DNA of 64,000 nt, from contig NZ_JPOE01000002.1 in NCBI RefSeq assembly GCF_000733775.1, positions 1,922,001 through 1,986,000 on the forward strand. Direction: 5' to 3'. Origin of the DNA: Thiomonas sp. FB-Cd (GTDB lineage Bacteria; Pseudomonadota; Gammaproteobacteria; Burkholderiales; Burkholderiaceae_C). The notes beneath the pieces were generated by a model. That model was given only the letters and a program-made list of their open reading frames with translations, ran no database searches and was not told the origin of the DNA. The position numbers and the translations under genes are program-made. This document shows, piece after piece, positions 24,904-34,620 of the stretch (positions are counted from its first letter, which is position 1; each line of letters starts with the position of its first letter).

Positions 24904-26025
24904 TCAGTGGCCCGTGCCGGCAGCAGCGGGGGGCGGCTCGAAACCCTCCACTTCCAGTCCAAAACCGGTCATGCTCGGCATTTTGCGGGGCGCCGCGAGA
25001 AGACGCATGCGGCGCACGCCCAGATCGCGCAGGATCTGGGCACCCACACCGTAGGTGCGCAGCGCCGCAGCCGCTCCACGTGGGGCCGCCGGCCTGTGCA
25101 GCGCCACGAAATGCCGCGCAAACGCTGCTGCGCTCTCGCCTGCGTTGAGCAGCACGGCCACACCCGCTTCGGCCTGCGCAATGCGTGCGAGCGCCTGCTG
25201 CAGGTTCCACGAATGGGTGGTGGCTTGGGCATCAAGAAGGTCCAGTGCCGACAGCGGCTCGTGCACCCGTACCACAACCGGCTCGCGCGCGCTCTGCGGT
25301 TCGCCATGCACGAGCGCCAGATGCACGCCGCTGCCAGCGCGATCGCGGTAGAGCGTGGCCTGCAGCGTGCCAAAGGCCGTTTGCATCGGCCGGGCATCCA
25401 TGCGCTCAATCAGACTTTCGGTACGGCTGCGGTATTCAATGAGGTCGGCAATGGCGCCGATCTTCAGTCCGTGATGGGCGGCGAAACGCTCCAGGTCGGG
25501 CAGGCGGGCCATGGTGCCGTCGTCGTTCATGATTTCGCAGATCACTGCAGCCGGCTCCAGCCCCGCCAGTCCGGCGAGGTCGCAGCCCGCCTCGGTGTGG
25601 CCCGCGCGCATGAGCACCCCACCCTCCTCGGCCATCAGCGGAAACACGTGGCCGGGCTGCACGATGTCAGCGGGTTTGGCGTTCGGTGCCACGGCCACAC
25701 GCGTGGTGTGTGCGCGGTCCGCGGCGGAAATCCCCGTGGTCACGCCGCTGGCTGCCTCGATCGACACGGTGAAGGCCGTCCCGTGGGAGGATCCGTTGTG
25801 CTGAACCATGGGCCTGAGCCCGATCTGCTCGCAGCGCGTGCGGGTCAGGGTCAGGCAGATCAGCCCGCGCGCGTGCGTGGCCATGAAATTGATGGCCTCA
25901 GGCGTGACATGCTGCGCGGCGAGTACGAGGTCCCCCTCGTTTTCGCGGTCTTCTTCGTCCACGAGGATGACCATGCGGCCAGCCTGCATTTCAGCGACGA
26001 TTTCGGGGATGGGGGATAAGGGCAT
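24904..26025 (-). CDS. ribB: 3,4-dihydroxy-2-butanone 4-phosphate synthase with degenerate RibA domain (RibBX)
   Basis: The protein is 373 residues. The N-terminal RibB domain is complete: [31 protein letters not shown] and [17 protein letters not shown]. The C-terminal half has the fold of GTP cyclohydrolase II but lacks its zinc cysteines: where RibA has ECLTGD..CDCG, this reads [18 protein letters not shown]. The catalytic Arg motif is also gone. It should therefore make dihydroxybutanone phosphate but not open GTP; a separate ribA must exist elsewhere. The start is the ATG giving [10 protein letters not shown]. It is upstream of ribH in the same orientation. Confidence 0.9.
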   Translation of the reverse strand: MPLSPIPEIVAEMQAGRMVILVDEEDRENEGDLVLAAQHVTPEAINFMATHARGLICLTLTRTRCEQIGLRPMVQHNGSSHGTAFTVSIEAASGVTTGISAADRAHTTRVAVAPNAKPADIVQPGHVFPLMAEEGGVLMRAGHTEAGCDLAGLAGLEPAAVICEIMNDDGTMARLPDLERFAAHHGLKIGAIADLIEYRSRTESLIERMDARPMQTAFGTLQATLYRDRAGSGVHLALVHGEPQSAREPVVVRVHEPLSALDLLDAQATTHSWNLQQALARIAQAEAGVAVLLNAGESAAAFARHFVALHRPAAPRGAAAALRTYGVGAQILRDLGVRRMRLLAAPRKMPSMTGFGLEVEGFEPPPAAAGTGH

Positions 26026-26114
26026 GCGCGTGCCGCACCCTGGCAAGTGGTGCGCTGGAAACAAACCGGCATTGTAGAAGCCCGACGGGGCGCGCGTCAT
26101 CGCAGGGACGAAGC

Positions 26115-29100
26115 CTAATCGAAGCGAAACGTGTAGAAGACGTCCACCGCGCTATCCGCACCGGATTGCAGCCGCAACGACAGGCGATGCGTGAAGTCAT
26201 ACCGGATGTTGAACAGGCTTCCGGTCGTGCCCAGCCCCTGTTCCACGCCAATCGACAGCTTGGAGGTGATGCGCTTGCCCAGCGTGACGATGCTGTTTTG
26301 CAGCCCGCCCTGGCCGGCGAGCGAGAGTTGGCTCAAGCCCAGAGCGCTGGCCACGCGGCTCGTCACCGGCGCACCCTGCCCCGAGGCCAGGAGCGCACCC
26401 GCTGCGGTCTGCAAGAGCGCCAGGTTGTTCGGGCTGGCGGTGCTGAGGTCCTGGCCCAGGACCAGCCAGGACAGGATTTCGCTGTCGGGCATCGCCGGCG
26501 TGGACGTCAGCGCGACCTGCGGCGCGCGCAACGTCCCCGTGACCTGCACACCCACAACCACCGGCAACCCCGAGCGCTGCGCGGCGAAATTGAGTCCCGG
26601 ATTGTCGATGGGGCCGGAGAAATTCACGGCGCCTCCCTTGACCAGCGCAAGCGTCTGGCCGTATGCGCTATAGGTGCCCTTGCGCACCTCGATGCTGCCT
26701 GATGCCGCAAGGGGCTCACCGCTTGCCGCGCGCAGGGCAAGCTGGCCCCCGAGATCGGCGTCCAGCCCGTACCCACTGACATGCACCTTGCGACCCAGGT
26801 CCACCTGCACCACAGCGGTCACGGCATAGCCAAGGCCACGCGGTTTGGCCGCTGCGGATTGCGTGCGCCCCTTGATCACCACATCGCTGGCAAGCTTCGG
26901 TGCACTGCCACGCGGCAGCTCGATGGTGGCACTGTCCACGGCGAGCTTGCCATCGAGATGCGCGCTGCGCCCGCGAAGCGTCAGCGTGCCATTGCCGCTG
27001 ACCACCGCTTGGCGATCAGGTCGATCGAGGATGTGCAAAGCGTGGGCGGTGAACGCAAATGCAGCCGTGGGCTTGCCGCCCGCGAGCTGCGCGCTGCCAC
27101 TGGCGGTCAGCTCGCCTTGCCCCCCTTGCGCGCTGAAGCGCGTGAGTTGCAGCCGATCCCCCGAAAAGCTCGCGTCGAGCACGCCACCGTGCAGATCCAG
27201 GCCCTGCTCGGGCAACGCCAGCGCCAGGCCCTTGCCGGTCAGTTGCCCCGAGAGCTGCGGGTCGCCCACCGTGCCGCCCGCGCGCATGTCCAGCAACAGG
27301 CTACCGCCCACTCTTGCAGTCGGGCCGAGCATGGCCCCAGCCCAGGCAAGACTGGGCAGGTCCGCGCTCAGGCTCCCGGCCAGGGGCGCCATCCCCTCCA
27401 GCCCCCAGGCCGCACCACGGCGGGCGATGCGGCTTTGCACCGTGCCGTGCACAGTGCCAAGCAGACGACCCACCGCATCGGCGCTGACGGACACGGCGTC
27501 GTCCCTGGCCAGCACGTGCAGGTCCAAGGCTGACAGTCCAAGGCTCAGGCGCGAATCGGTCGGCAGAGTCACGTCCCCCGTTGTGCGCACGATGTCCACG
27601 TGGCCTGATACGGTTTGCCCCAGGGTGATCGCCCAGTCGGCGTCGAGCCGCAAGGTCGAGCGCACGCCCTGCATGTCCGCACCAGCCAGGTGCAGCCAGT
27701 ATGCAGGGTCGACTCCGCTGGCCGCGCCGCTGGTGACCAGTGCGCCCGCTTTCCACGCGGCCTGCCGCAGATTGAGCAGACCCCCTTCGCTTTGCAACCG
27801 CGCATGATGCACGTCCACAGCGCCCGGGGCCAGCACGAGCTGCGCTGGCGCAAGCAGATGCATGGCGTAGCGGCCCGTGTTGGTGAGTTGCTCAATGCTG
27901 CCGCGCCAACCCTGAGCGGGCGTGTAGCCGCCGTCAAGCTGCGCGCTCAGATCCAGGTCAGCGCTGCGCAAACGCAGGGTGATGCGCTGGGCATCCAGTC
28001 GACCGCCGGCTTGAACCTGGACCTGCTGCAAGGCCAGCGTCCCCGCCCGGATGCCACGTCCGTCGATCTGCAGACGCATCGGGCCTTGCAATCCGGCGCT
28101 CAGGCTGCCGCGGGCTTCGAGCGCGTCGACCCGCATCGCACCTGGCACGACAAGGCCGCTGCCGTGAAGGTCGAAGCGCCCCGAGGGCTGGGCAAGCGTG
28201 CCCGACAGCGTTCCACTGCCTTGCACCTGCCCATCAAACCCGGGGCCAATCTGCGCAAGCTCGGGCGCGTCCAGGCGCCAGCGCAGGGTGTCACCGGCGC
28301 GACCGAAGTCGCCCTGTGCATCCAGACGATTGCGCCCCAGCAGCACCGCTGCCTGCAACCCACGCACCCCGGCAGGCGAAGCCATGCCGCGCGCCTGCCC
28401 CGAAAACACGTAGCCGCGCCAATGGCTCGGGTACACCTGCACGGCCACCTGCGCGCTGCGCGCGCGAGCGTCGCCCTGCACATGCGCGTGCAGGTTCAGG
28501 TCGGCCACGGGGTACGCGCCAAAACGGCTGGGGTCGAAGTGGTCGAGCGTGCCGGTCAGGTCAAAGCGCTGTGGGGCGCTGGTGGACAGCACACCGGTTG
28601 CGTCCAGCCGGCCGCCTTGGGCCTGAAGATGCATGCGGGTGATCGTGATGCGTTGGCCCGCATGCTTGGCGCGCAACTCGGCCAGCCAGCCCGGTTGGGC
28701 AAGGCGAAACTGCAGCTCCTGGCTTTGGAGCGTTCCACGCGCCTGCAGGGGACCGCTCAGCCGTGTGGGAAGCAGCCTTGCGTCGAGCGCGCGCAGGTTC
28801 ACCTGGCTGGCCTGCAAATCGACCATGAACGCCCCACCCGGCTGACCCTGGCCTCGGGCAGCGGGGTTGCTGGGCAACGGCTCCTCTTGCCAGCTTGCGC
28901 GACCGGTCAACTCCCCGTTGCCTGCAAGCACAGCGCGCAGCTGGTCAACGCGCAGGCTTCCCCGCTGCAGGCGCAGCGCGGCCTGCACGCTGCGAAGGGG
29001 CACAAGGCCGGCGTTCACTGGCCCTGGGCGCGCGTTTTGCAAGCGCAGGGTTCCACGCACGTCTTGCGCGCTGGACGGCTGGAGGTCGAGTTGCGCATCA

Positions 29101-29990
29101 ATTGCAGCCGCAGGCAACCCCGCGGCGAAGCGCGCCGGGTCCACACCGGTGGCGCGCACACGCGCTGAGCGCAGGGGCAACGCCGAGAATGGCGCGAGAT
29201 GTGCGTCGAAACGGGCTTGCGTGTGCAGGGCGCTGGCGGTGCCTTGCAACCGCAGCGCCTGCAGGCTTCCCGAGGGCTGGGCCGCAAGACTCAATGTGTC
29301 CTTGTGCAAGCGCAGCGTGGCCTGCAGCGCGCCGCCCACGCTGAATGGACTCCGCAGGCCCAGCGTGATGCCAGCCTGCGCCTGGCCCCAGGGCGTTGTT
29401 GCATGAAGCTGCACGCGCGCTGTGCCCCCGTCGGCATCAAGGCTGGCGCGCAGTGCGCCGAAATCCTGCAGCGCTCCCGGCGCGCCGACGCGCAAGCGCC
29501 CAATGTCCAGTTGCGCCACGCGCAGCGCCACAGGCAGGGTCAGGCTTTGCGGCAAGACCGGCGGGCCGGGCGACGCTCCGGGTGGCAGCGTGACATCCAG
29601 CCGCGCGAAGGACAATTGCTGAATCTCCACACGCCTGGAGCCTCGCAGCAGGGCCAGGGGGCTCCATCGCAGGTGCAGCTCGCGCGCATCCACATCGGCC
29701 TTCGGGCTTTGAACCTGCAGCCGCGCAATGCGCAAGTCCCCCCACAAGCTGCCCCTCACGTCCTCCAATTCAACATGTGTGGCGCCGAACTGCAGCGGCT
29801 GCTCGCTCAACCAGCGCAACCCCGCGCCGCTGGTCAGCCACGCCATCAGGCCCGTCAAAACCGCGGCAAGCAGCAACAACGCCAGAAACCCACGCCAAAC
29901 CCAGCGCCAAGCGCCAGCCCGGGGCACAGCTGCGGGGCTAGCGCTTGGCTGTGGCCCGCCCGGGGGGGAGGAAGCCGGTGTGTCTTGCAT
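26115..29990 (-). CDS. tamB: Translocation and assembly module subunit TamB
   Basis: TamB is a large periplasm-spanning protein, 1291 residues, anchored in the inner membrane and working with TamA in outer-membrane biogenesis and lipid transport. A single N-terminal membrane segment (about 32-50, GFLALLLLAAVLTGLMAWL) is followed by a very long beta-rich region. The C-terminal DUF490/TamB domain ends in a run of beta strands, ...DSAVDVFYTFRFD. It starts one base after the tamA stop, so the genes are translationally linked. Confidence 0.92.
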   Translation of the reverse strand: MQDTPASSPPGGPQPSASPAAVPRAGAWRWVWRGFLALLLLAAVLTGLMAWLTSGAGLRWLSEQPLQFGATHVELEDVRGSLWGDLRIARLQVQSPKADVDARELHLRWSPLALLRGSRRVEIQQLSFARLDVTLPPGASPGPPVLPQSLTLPVALRVAQLDIGRLRVGAPGALQDFGALRASLDADGGTARVQLHATTPWGQAQAGITLGLRSPFSVGGALQATLRLHKDTLSLAAQPSGSLQALRLQGTASALHTQARFDAHLAPFSALPLRSARVRATGVDPARFAAGLPAAAIDAQLDLQPSSAQDVRGTLRLQNARPGPVNAGLVPLRSVQAALRLQRGSLRVDQLRAVLAGNGELTGRASWQEEPLPSNPAARGQGQPGGAFMVDLQASQVNLRALDARLLPTRLSGPLQARGTLQSQELQFRLAQPGWLAELRAKHAGQRITITRMHLQAQGGRLDATGVLSTSAPQRFDLTGTLDHFDPSRFGAYPVADLNLHAHVQGDARARSAQVAVQVYPSHWRGYVFSGQARGMASPAGVRGLQAAVLLGRNRLDAQGDFGRAGDTLRWRLDAPELAQIGPGFDGQVQGSGTLSGTLAQPSGRFDLHGSGLVVPGAMRVDALEARGSLSAGLQGPMRLQIDGRGIRAGTLALQQVQVQAGGRLDAQRITLRLRSADLDLSAQLDGGYTPAQGWRGSIEQLTNTGRYAMHLLAPAQLVLAPGAVDVHHARLQSEGGLLNLRQAAWKAGALVTSGAASGVDPAYWLHLAGADMQGVRSTLRLDADWAITLGQTVSGHVDIVRTTGDVTLPTDSRLSLGLSALDLHVLARDDAVSVSADAVGRLLGTVHGTVQSRIARRGAAWGLEGMAPLAGSLSADLPSLAWAGAMLGPTARVGGSLLLDMRAGGTVGDPQLSGQLTGKGLALALPEQGLDLHGGVLDASFSGDRLQLTRFSAQGGQGELTASGSAQLAGGKPTAAFAFTAHALHILDRPDRQAVVSGNGTLTLRGRSAHLDGKLAVDSATIELPRGSAPKLASDVVIKGRTQSAAAKPRGLGYAVTAVVQVDLGRKVHVSGYGLDADLGGQLALRAASGEPLAASGSIEVRKGTYSAYGQTLALVKGGAVNFSGPIDNPGLNFAAQRSGLPVVVGVQVTGTLRAPQVALTSTPAMPDSEILSWLVLGQDLSTASPNNLALLQTAAGALLASGQGAPVTSRVASALGLSQLSLAGQGGLQNSIVTLGKRITSKLSIGVEQGLGTTGSLFNIRYDFTHRLSLRLQSGADSAVDVFYTFRFD

Positions 29991-29991
29991 C

Positions 29992-31806
29992 TCAGAAATT
30001 CACCCCGGCGTTGAACTGCAGCCGCACGGCCTGTGTGGCCTGGCCGTAGGCCAAATCCACGCTGATCAGGCCCGCCGGGCTGCGCCAGCGCGCCCCCACG
30101 CCGTATCCGGCCACGGTCTTCAGCGCGCCAAAACTGTCCGCGGCCCCCCCGCGGTCGTAAAAGACCGCGGCGCCCCACTTGGGGGTCAGCCAATGCACCG
30201 CCTCCACGCTGGCGGTGAGCAGCGCGCGCCCGCCGACGACCGCATTGCCCTGCACAACCCCCAGGCTCTGGTAGGCATAGCCGCGCACCGAACCAATGCC
30301 GCCGGCACGGAACAGCTCCTGCTGCGGAATGCCCTCGGCTGAAGGACTGATGACGCTGCCCACGACGCCGCGCACGATGAGCTGGTTGCGGGCACCCAAG
30401 GCGATGAGGTCGACGCCGCGCAGCAGCAGTCGGATGAAGTTCTGGTCCGACAGCACAGCCTTGCTTGCCCCGCCGATCTGCGCGTTGATCAGCGTGCCGT
30501 TGCGGGGATCAATCGGGTTGTCCAGATCGCGGCGGGTCCAGGAAAAACCGGGAACCAGAGCCATCGTGCTGGTGCTGCCACTGCCGGCCACGTCCTGGCG
30601 CTCGTTGATGAATTGCAGGGACTGCACCGTCTCGATCGGGCCGTCCACGCGCTGGCGCTGTGCGGAGAGGACTTGACTGCGCGTTGTCAGGCCCTGGATA
30701 TTGCTGTGCTGCACATCGGCACCCACGCTGTAGCGCGAGCCGTTTTCGGTGCGCGGAAAGGCCAGCCCGGCGGAAAGCGACTGTTGAACGGTCTCGAGTT
30801 TGATGGCGCTTGTCAAACGCCACGCGCGCCCGCCGATATTGAGATTTTCATAGTCGAGCTGGGTCCGCGCGCCCGTGTTGCTGCTGTAGCCCAGCCCCGC
30901 GCCAAGCCGTTGCGTCTTTTGCTCGGCGACCTGGACGAGCACGGGCAAGCTGGTCCCCTGCGCATCGGCCAGGGGCGCGGCCACGAGGGCCGTGCGAAAG
31001 TAGCTGCTGCTTTGCAGCCGCGCCTGCCACTCCAGGAGCTTGTCCTGGGCGTACGGCTCGCCGGGCTGCAGCGGCGACAGGCGCTGCACGATGGACGCCG
31101 GGTAGCGCTGCAGACCTTCGACATGGATCGGGCCGAATGTGTAGCCCGGCCCGGTGTCGAGTTCCAGCGTGAGGCTCGCCGCGCGCGTCTCGGGGTCCAC
31201 CAGCGCCTCGCTGCGGGCGATCCGCGCAGCCGGATAGCGCTTGGTCAACAACTCCAGCAACGCGTTGCTCTTGGCGGTCTCCCACGCGGCGCTTCGGAAC
31301 ACCTGCCCGGGCGCCAAGCGCCAGTTCTTGCGCAAGGCGGCGGCCAGCGCGGCATCGGGATGGCCATCCGGACCCTGGACTTGCAGATCCACGCTTTGCA
31401 CGCGTGTGGGCTCGCCCGGCTGCACCGCAATGGCAACCACGGGCACAGGCTGCGTATCGTCCAGGTGGACCGCAATGTGCGCCGAGAAGTAGCCCTGCGC
31501 CGCAAGCAGATCGCCCGCCTGGCTCGGCACCTTGTCCACCAGCCCGCGCAGCTGTTCGGGGCTCATGTCCGGAAAGGACCGCCAGCGCTCGATGTCCAGG
31601 TACTGTGCCAGCATCCCTTGCACGTCCTGTGGTGCCTCGATCTGCACCACATAGCGGGGTTGCACGGCCGCCGCGGCCGATGCTGCAGCCGCCGGCCGCG
31701 CCCGGAGGGCTTGCGGCGGCGACGATGCTGCGCTTGCGCTCGGCACCGGCGCCGCCATCGCCACGCACGACGCCGCGCCGAGCGCCAGCAGGCACGCTGT
31801 CCACAT
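29992..31806 (-). CDS. tamA: Outer membrane protein TamA (BamA/TamA family)
   Basis: This is an Omp85-family barrel, 604 residues from the chosen start. A signal peptide (MWTACLLALGAASCVAMAAP) leads into POTRA domains at about residues 45-270 (GYFSAHIAVHLDD, SEALVDPETRAASLTLEL). The 16-strand barrel follows, with the lid-lock motif around GGIGSVRGYAYQSLG, and ends ...AVRLQFNAGVNF with the terminal Phe recognised by BAM. The frame is open for 70 codons upstream, but that part has no signal peptide. It is co-transcribed with tamB. Confidence 0.92.
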   Translation of the reverse strand: MWTACLLALGAASCVAMAAPVPSASAASSPPQALRARPAAAASAAAAVQPRYVVQIEAPQDVQGMLAQYLDIERWRSFPDMSPEQLRGLVDKVPSQAGDLLAAQGYFSAHIAVHLDDTQPVPVVAIAVQPGEPTRVQSVDLQVQGPDGHPDAALAAALRKNWRLAPGQVFRSAAWETAKSNALLELLTKRYPAARIARSEALVDPETRAASLTLELDTGPGYTFGPIHVEGLQRYPASIVQRLSPLQPGEPYAQDKLLEWQARLQSSSYFRTALVAAPLADAQGTSLPVLVQVAEQKTQRLGAGLGYSSNTGARTQLDYENLNIGGRAWRLTSAIKLETVQQSLSAGLAFPRTENGSRYSVGADVQHSNIQGLTTRSQVLSAQRQRVDGPIETVQSLQFINERQDVAGSGSTSTMALVPGFSWTRRDLDNPIDPRNGTLINAQIGGASKAVLSDQNFIRLLLRGVDLIALGARNQLIVRGVVGSVISPSAEGIPQQELFRAGGIGSVRGYAYQSLGVVQGNAVVGGRALLTASVEAVHWLTPKWGAAVFYDRGGAADSFGALKTVAGYGVGARWRSPAGLISVDLAYGQATQAVRLQFNAGVNF

Positions 31807-32006
31807 CGTGCTCCGGGCGCCCGAACGAATAAGGGCTGCGAACGCACAACAGCGCTTGAGGGCACCCGCCCGTCCGCGGCGATGGCGAAGGCCTGCCCTA
31901 GCCGCGCGGTGCCGGTCTGCCTGGCGCACCGGCACCGCCTGCCATGATCGCAACGAAAGTCCGAACTGTTCCACAGGCGCCAGCGATGCAAACCAGCGAC
32001 AGCCAA

Positions 32007-32648
32007 TCAGAGGCATTGGGCCTCACGACCGGGCGGTTCACCCAGCATGCGCTGCACGTAGCGCGCAATCAGATCCACCTCCAGATTCACCGCACGCCCC
32101 GCCTGCAACGTGTGCAGATTGGTGTGTTCCAGCGTATGGGGAATGAGGTTGATGTGCACGACAGCGCTGCCGTCCGCCTCATCGACGACGCGGTTGACGG
32201 TCAAGCTCACGCCATTGATCGCGATCGACCCCTTGTACGCAAAAAACTTCGCCAGTTCGGCTGGTACGTGCACGGCCAGATGCCAGGATTCGCCGACGGG
32301 CTCAAACTCCTCCACCCGGCCAATCCCATCGACATGTCCGGTGACCAGATGGCCCCCCAGCTTGGTGGCCAGGGTCAACGACTGCTCCAGGTTCACCCCT
32401 GCACCCGCAACGTCGATGCCGGTCGTGCGCGCCAGGCTTTCGCTCGATACATCGAAGGCGAAGCTCGGCGGGCTGAGTTCCACCACGGTCATGCAAGCGC
32501 CGCTGATGCAGATGCTGTCACCCAGGGCCACCCCTTGCAACCACTCGGGCGGGGCCTGCACGACCACGCGCAAGCCGGCGTTGCTTCCTGCGTGCAGCTC
32601 TTGCACGTGCGCGATGCGGCCTACGGCCGTGACGAGTCCTGTGAACAT
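32007..32648 (-). CDS. ribE: Riboflavin synthase alpha subunit
   Basis: This enzyme dismutates 6,7-dimethyl-8-ribityllumazine to riboflavin, 213 residues. Two lumazine-binding repeats are visible: MFTGLVTAVGRI ... SGACMTVVEL and HLVTGHVDGIGRVEEF ... INGVSLTVNRV. The start MFTGLV is diagnostic. It lies upstream of tamA with a 200-base gap and is divergent from ybgC by about 96 bases. No FMN riboswitch fits in that gap. It completes the local riboflavin set with ribD, ribBX and ribH. Confidence 0.96.
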   Translation of the reverse strand: MFTGLVTAVGRIAHVQELHAGSNAGLRVVVQAPPEWLQGVALGDSICISGACMTVVELSPPSFAFDVSSESLARTTGIDVAGAGVNLEQSLTLATKLGGHLVTGHVDGIGRVEEFEPVGESWHLAVHVPAELAKFFAYKGSIAINGVSLTVNRVVDEADGSAVVHINLIPHTLEHTNLHTLQAGRAVNLEVDLIARYVQRMLGEPPGREAQCL

Positions 32649-32744
32649 GATGCGGAGTTGGTGAGGTTCGGAATCGATCAGCATAGCCGCACACGCGCGT
32701 TTCGGCACATGCCACGTCGTGCCGGCGGGCGTTAGACTCGGCCC

Positions 32745-33212
32745 ATGGCTGCACATGACTCCTTGACCCCAGCGGCGCCGTTCACATGGCCGGTGCGCGT
32801 GTACTGGGAAGACACCGACGCCGGCGGCGTGGTGTATTACGCCAATTACCTGAAATTCTGCGAGCGTGCCCGCACGGAATGGTTGCGCGGCCTGGGCTTC
32901 GATCAGCAGGCCATGGCTGAGCGCGATGGCGTGCTGTTCGTGGTCAGTAGCGCGCAGGTGCGCTATGCGGCGCCCGCCCGACTGGACGACCAGCTCACGG
33001 TGAGCGTTGCCGTGGTGCATGCGGGAGGCGCCAGCCTGGAGCTCTTGCAGGAGGTACGCCGATGCGCCCACGAGCATGGCCCGCAGGGCTCAGGGACCAC
33101 GGCCATCCCGCCCACCCTGGTCGCCAGCGTGCAGGTGCGCGTGGCTTGCGTGCGAACCGGCAGCTTCAAACCCGTGCGGCTACCGGGCGCGGTGCTGAGG
33201 GCCGTGCAGTAG
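32745..33212 (+). CDS. ybgC: Tol-Pal system acyl-CoA thioesterase YbgC
   Basis: This is a hot-dog-fold thioesterase, 155 residues. The family motif is YWEDTDAGGVVYYANYLKF with the catalytic Asp, followed by CERARTEWLRGLGF. YbgC is the usual first gene of the tol-pal cluster and hydrolyses acyl-CoA or acyl-ACP. tolQ begins about 165 bases later, after a palindromic stretch. Confidence 0.93.
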   Translation: MAAHDSLTPAAPFTWPVRVYWEDTDAGGVVYYANYLKFCERARTEWLRGLGFDQQAMAERDGVLFVVSSAQVRYAAPARLDDQLTVSVAVVHAGGASLELLQEVRRCAHEHGPQGSGTTAIPPTLVASVQVRVACVRTGSFKPVRLPGAVLRAVQ

Positions 33213-33292
33213 TGCGCACGGCTGGGTGCATCGAGCCGTTGTGCATCCGCGCCTTGCGGCAGTGCAAAATAGCGACCTTCAGGGCATGGCAT

Positions 33293-33310
33293 GGACCCCC
33301 ATGGGGGTCC
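33293..33310. repeat. 18-base perfect palindrome before tolQ
   Basis: GGACCCCCATGGGGGTCC is fully self-complementary and lies 67 bases before the tolQ start. As RNA it could form a tight hairpin in the ybgC-tolQ intergenic region; no T-tract follows, so it is not an ordinary terminator. Confidence 0.6.
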
Positions 33311-33377
33311 TGCAACGCCTGCCGGCCTTGCCTGCATGGCACCCGTTGCCTTGCATCACCTTCTGCCTGGACATTGC

Positions 33378-34121
33378 ATGGACCAAAACTTTTCCATCAT
33401 TTCCCTCGTACTTGGCGCCAGCACCGTGGTCCAGTTCGTTCTGGCACTGTTGATGGCCGTGTCGCTGGCGAGCTGGACGGTGATCTTCCGAAAATATTTC
33501 GCCATCAAGAGCGCACGCCTGAAGACCGATGACTTCGAGCAGGAGTTCTGGTCGGGCACCAGTCTCAACGACCTTTACCAGGCAGCGATCAACAGCGCGC
33601 GCCAGGGCAGCCCCCTGCAGCGCATTTTTGCCTCCGGCATGCGCGAGTTCCTCAAGCTGCGCGAGCGGCGACTCGACACCTCCACCCTGGTCGACGGATC
33701 GCGCCGGGCCATGCGCGCCGCCTTCCAGCGCGAGATGGACGTGATCGAGGCCAACCTCTCCTTCCTCGCCTCCGTCGCGTCCGTGTCGCCTTACGTCGGT
33801 CTGTTCGGGACGGTGTGGGGCATCATGCATGCCTTCGTGGGCTTGTCCAACCTGCAGCAGGTCACCCTGGCCACCGTCGCGCCCGGCATTGCCGAGGCAT
33901 TGGTGGCCACGGCCATCGGCCTGTTTGCCGCCATTCCAGCCGTGATCGCCTACAACTTCTTTGCCCGCGACATCGACCGCCTGGCGATCCGCTTTGAGTC
34001 GTTCACGGAAGAGTTCTCGAACATCCTTCAGCGTCAGGTGGCACCCCACCCCCAGGGCGCTGCGGCCCAGCCTTCGGGCCCCCTGACACGGCCAATGATG
34101 GCCGACTCCGGGGGGCATTGA
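33378..34121 (+). CDS. tolQ: Tol-Pal system proton channel subunit TolQ
   Basis: TolQ forms the inner-membrane proton channel with TolR that energises TolA, 247 residues. Three membrane segments are visible: residues 8-30 (LVLGASTVVQFVLALLMAVS), around 130-155 (PYVGLFGTVWGIMHAFVGL), and around 165-195 (ALVATAIGLFAAIPAVIAY). The start is the ATG giving MDQNFSIISL. The stop codon is immediately followed by the tolR start. Confidence 0.95.
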   Translation: MDQNFSIISLVLGASTVVQFVLALLMAVSLASWTVIFRKYFAIKSARLKTDDFEQEFWSGTSLNDLYQAAINSARQGSPLQRIFASGMREFLKLRERRLDTSTLVDGSRRAMRAAFQREMDVIEANLSFLASVASVSPYVGLFGTVWGIMHAFVGLSNLQQVTLATVAPGIAEALVATAIGLFAAIPAVIAYNFFARDIDRLAIRFESFTEEFSNILQRQVAPHPQGAAAQPSGPLTRPMMADSGGH

Positions 34122-34595
34122 ATGGCCGCGATCCAACAACGCTCGGGCGGCCACCGGCGCCGCGCGCTTGCCGAGATCAACGTCGTCCCCTACATCGACG
34201 TGATGCTGGTCCTGCTGATCATTTTCATGGTCACCGCGCCGCTCATCACTCCCAGCGCAGTGAAACTGCCCAGTGTGGGGCAGGCCACGCGCGCGCCAGA
34301 TACGGTGGTGGAGGTGGACATCAAGGCCGACCAGACCCTGAGCGTGCGGCTGCGCGACCCCAATGCCAAGGCTGGGCAGAGCGGCCTTCAACCCCAGACG
34401 GTGACGATGGCTGACCTGCAAGCCACCGTGGCCCAACTCGCCCAGCAAAGCGGGTCAACGCTGGCGGCCATGCCGGTGTTGATTGCCGCCGACAAGGACG
34501 TCAAGTACAACGACGTGATCAAGGTGCTCAATCGCCTCAAGCTCGGCGGCGTGCAGCGCGTCGGTCTGGCCGTGCAGGCCACGGGTCAACCATAA
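34122..34595 (+). CDS. tolR: Tol-Pal system subunit TolR
   Basis: This is an ExbD/TolR family protein, 157 residues. It has one membrane helix with the conserved proton-relay Asp in INVVPYIDVMLVLLIIFMV, and a periplasmic C-terminal domain ending LGGVQRVGLAVQ. It starts directly after the tolQ stop. tolA follows after 25 bases. Confidence 0.96.
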   Translation: MAAIQQRSGGHRRRALAEINVVPYIDVMLVLLIIFMVTAPLITPSAVKLPSVGQATRAPDTVVEVDIKADQTLSVRLRDPNAKAGQSGLQPQTVTMADLQATVAQLAQQSGSTLAAMPVLIAADKDVKYNDVIKVLNRLKLGGVQRVGLAVQATGQP

Positions 34596-34620
34596 AGCCG
34601 GCCGTTCGTTCGATTTTGCG

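Noticed and set aside
32649..32744. FMN riboswitch before a riboflavin gene
   Set aside because: The gaps before ribE, ribBX and ribD are too short or lack the conserved RFN stems.
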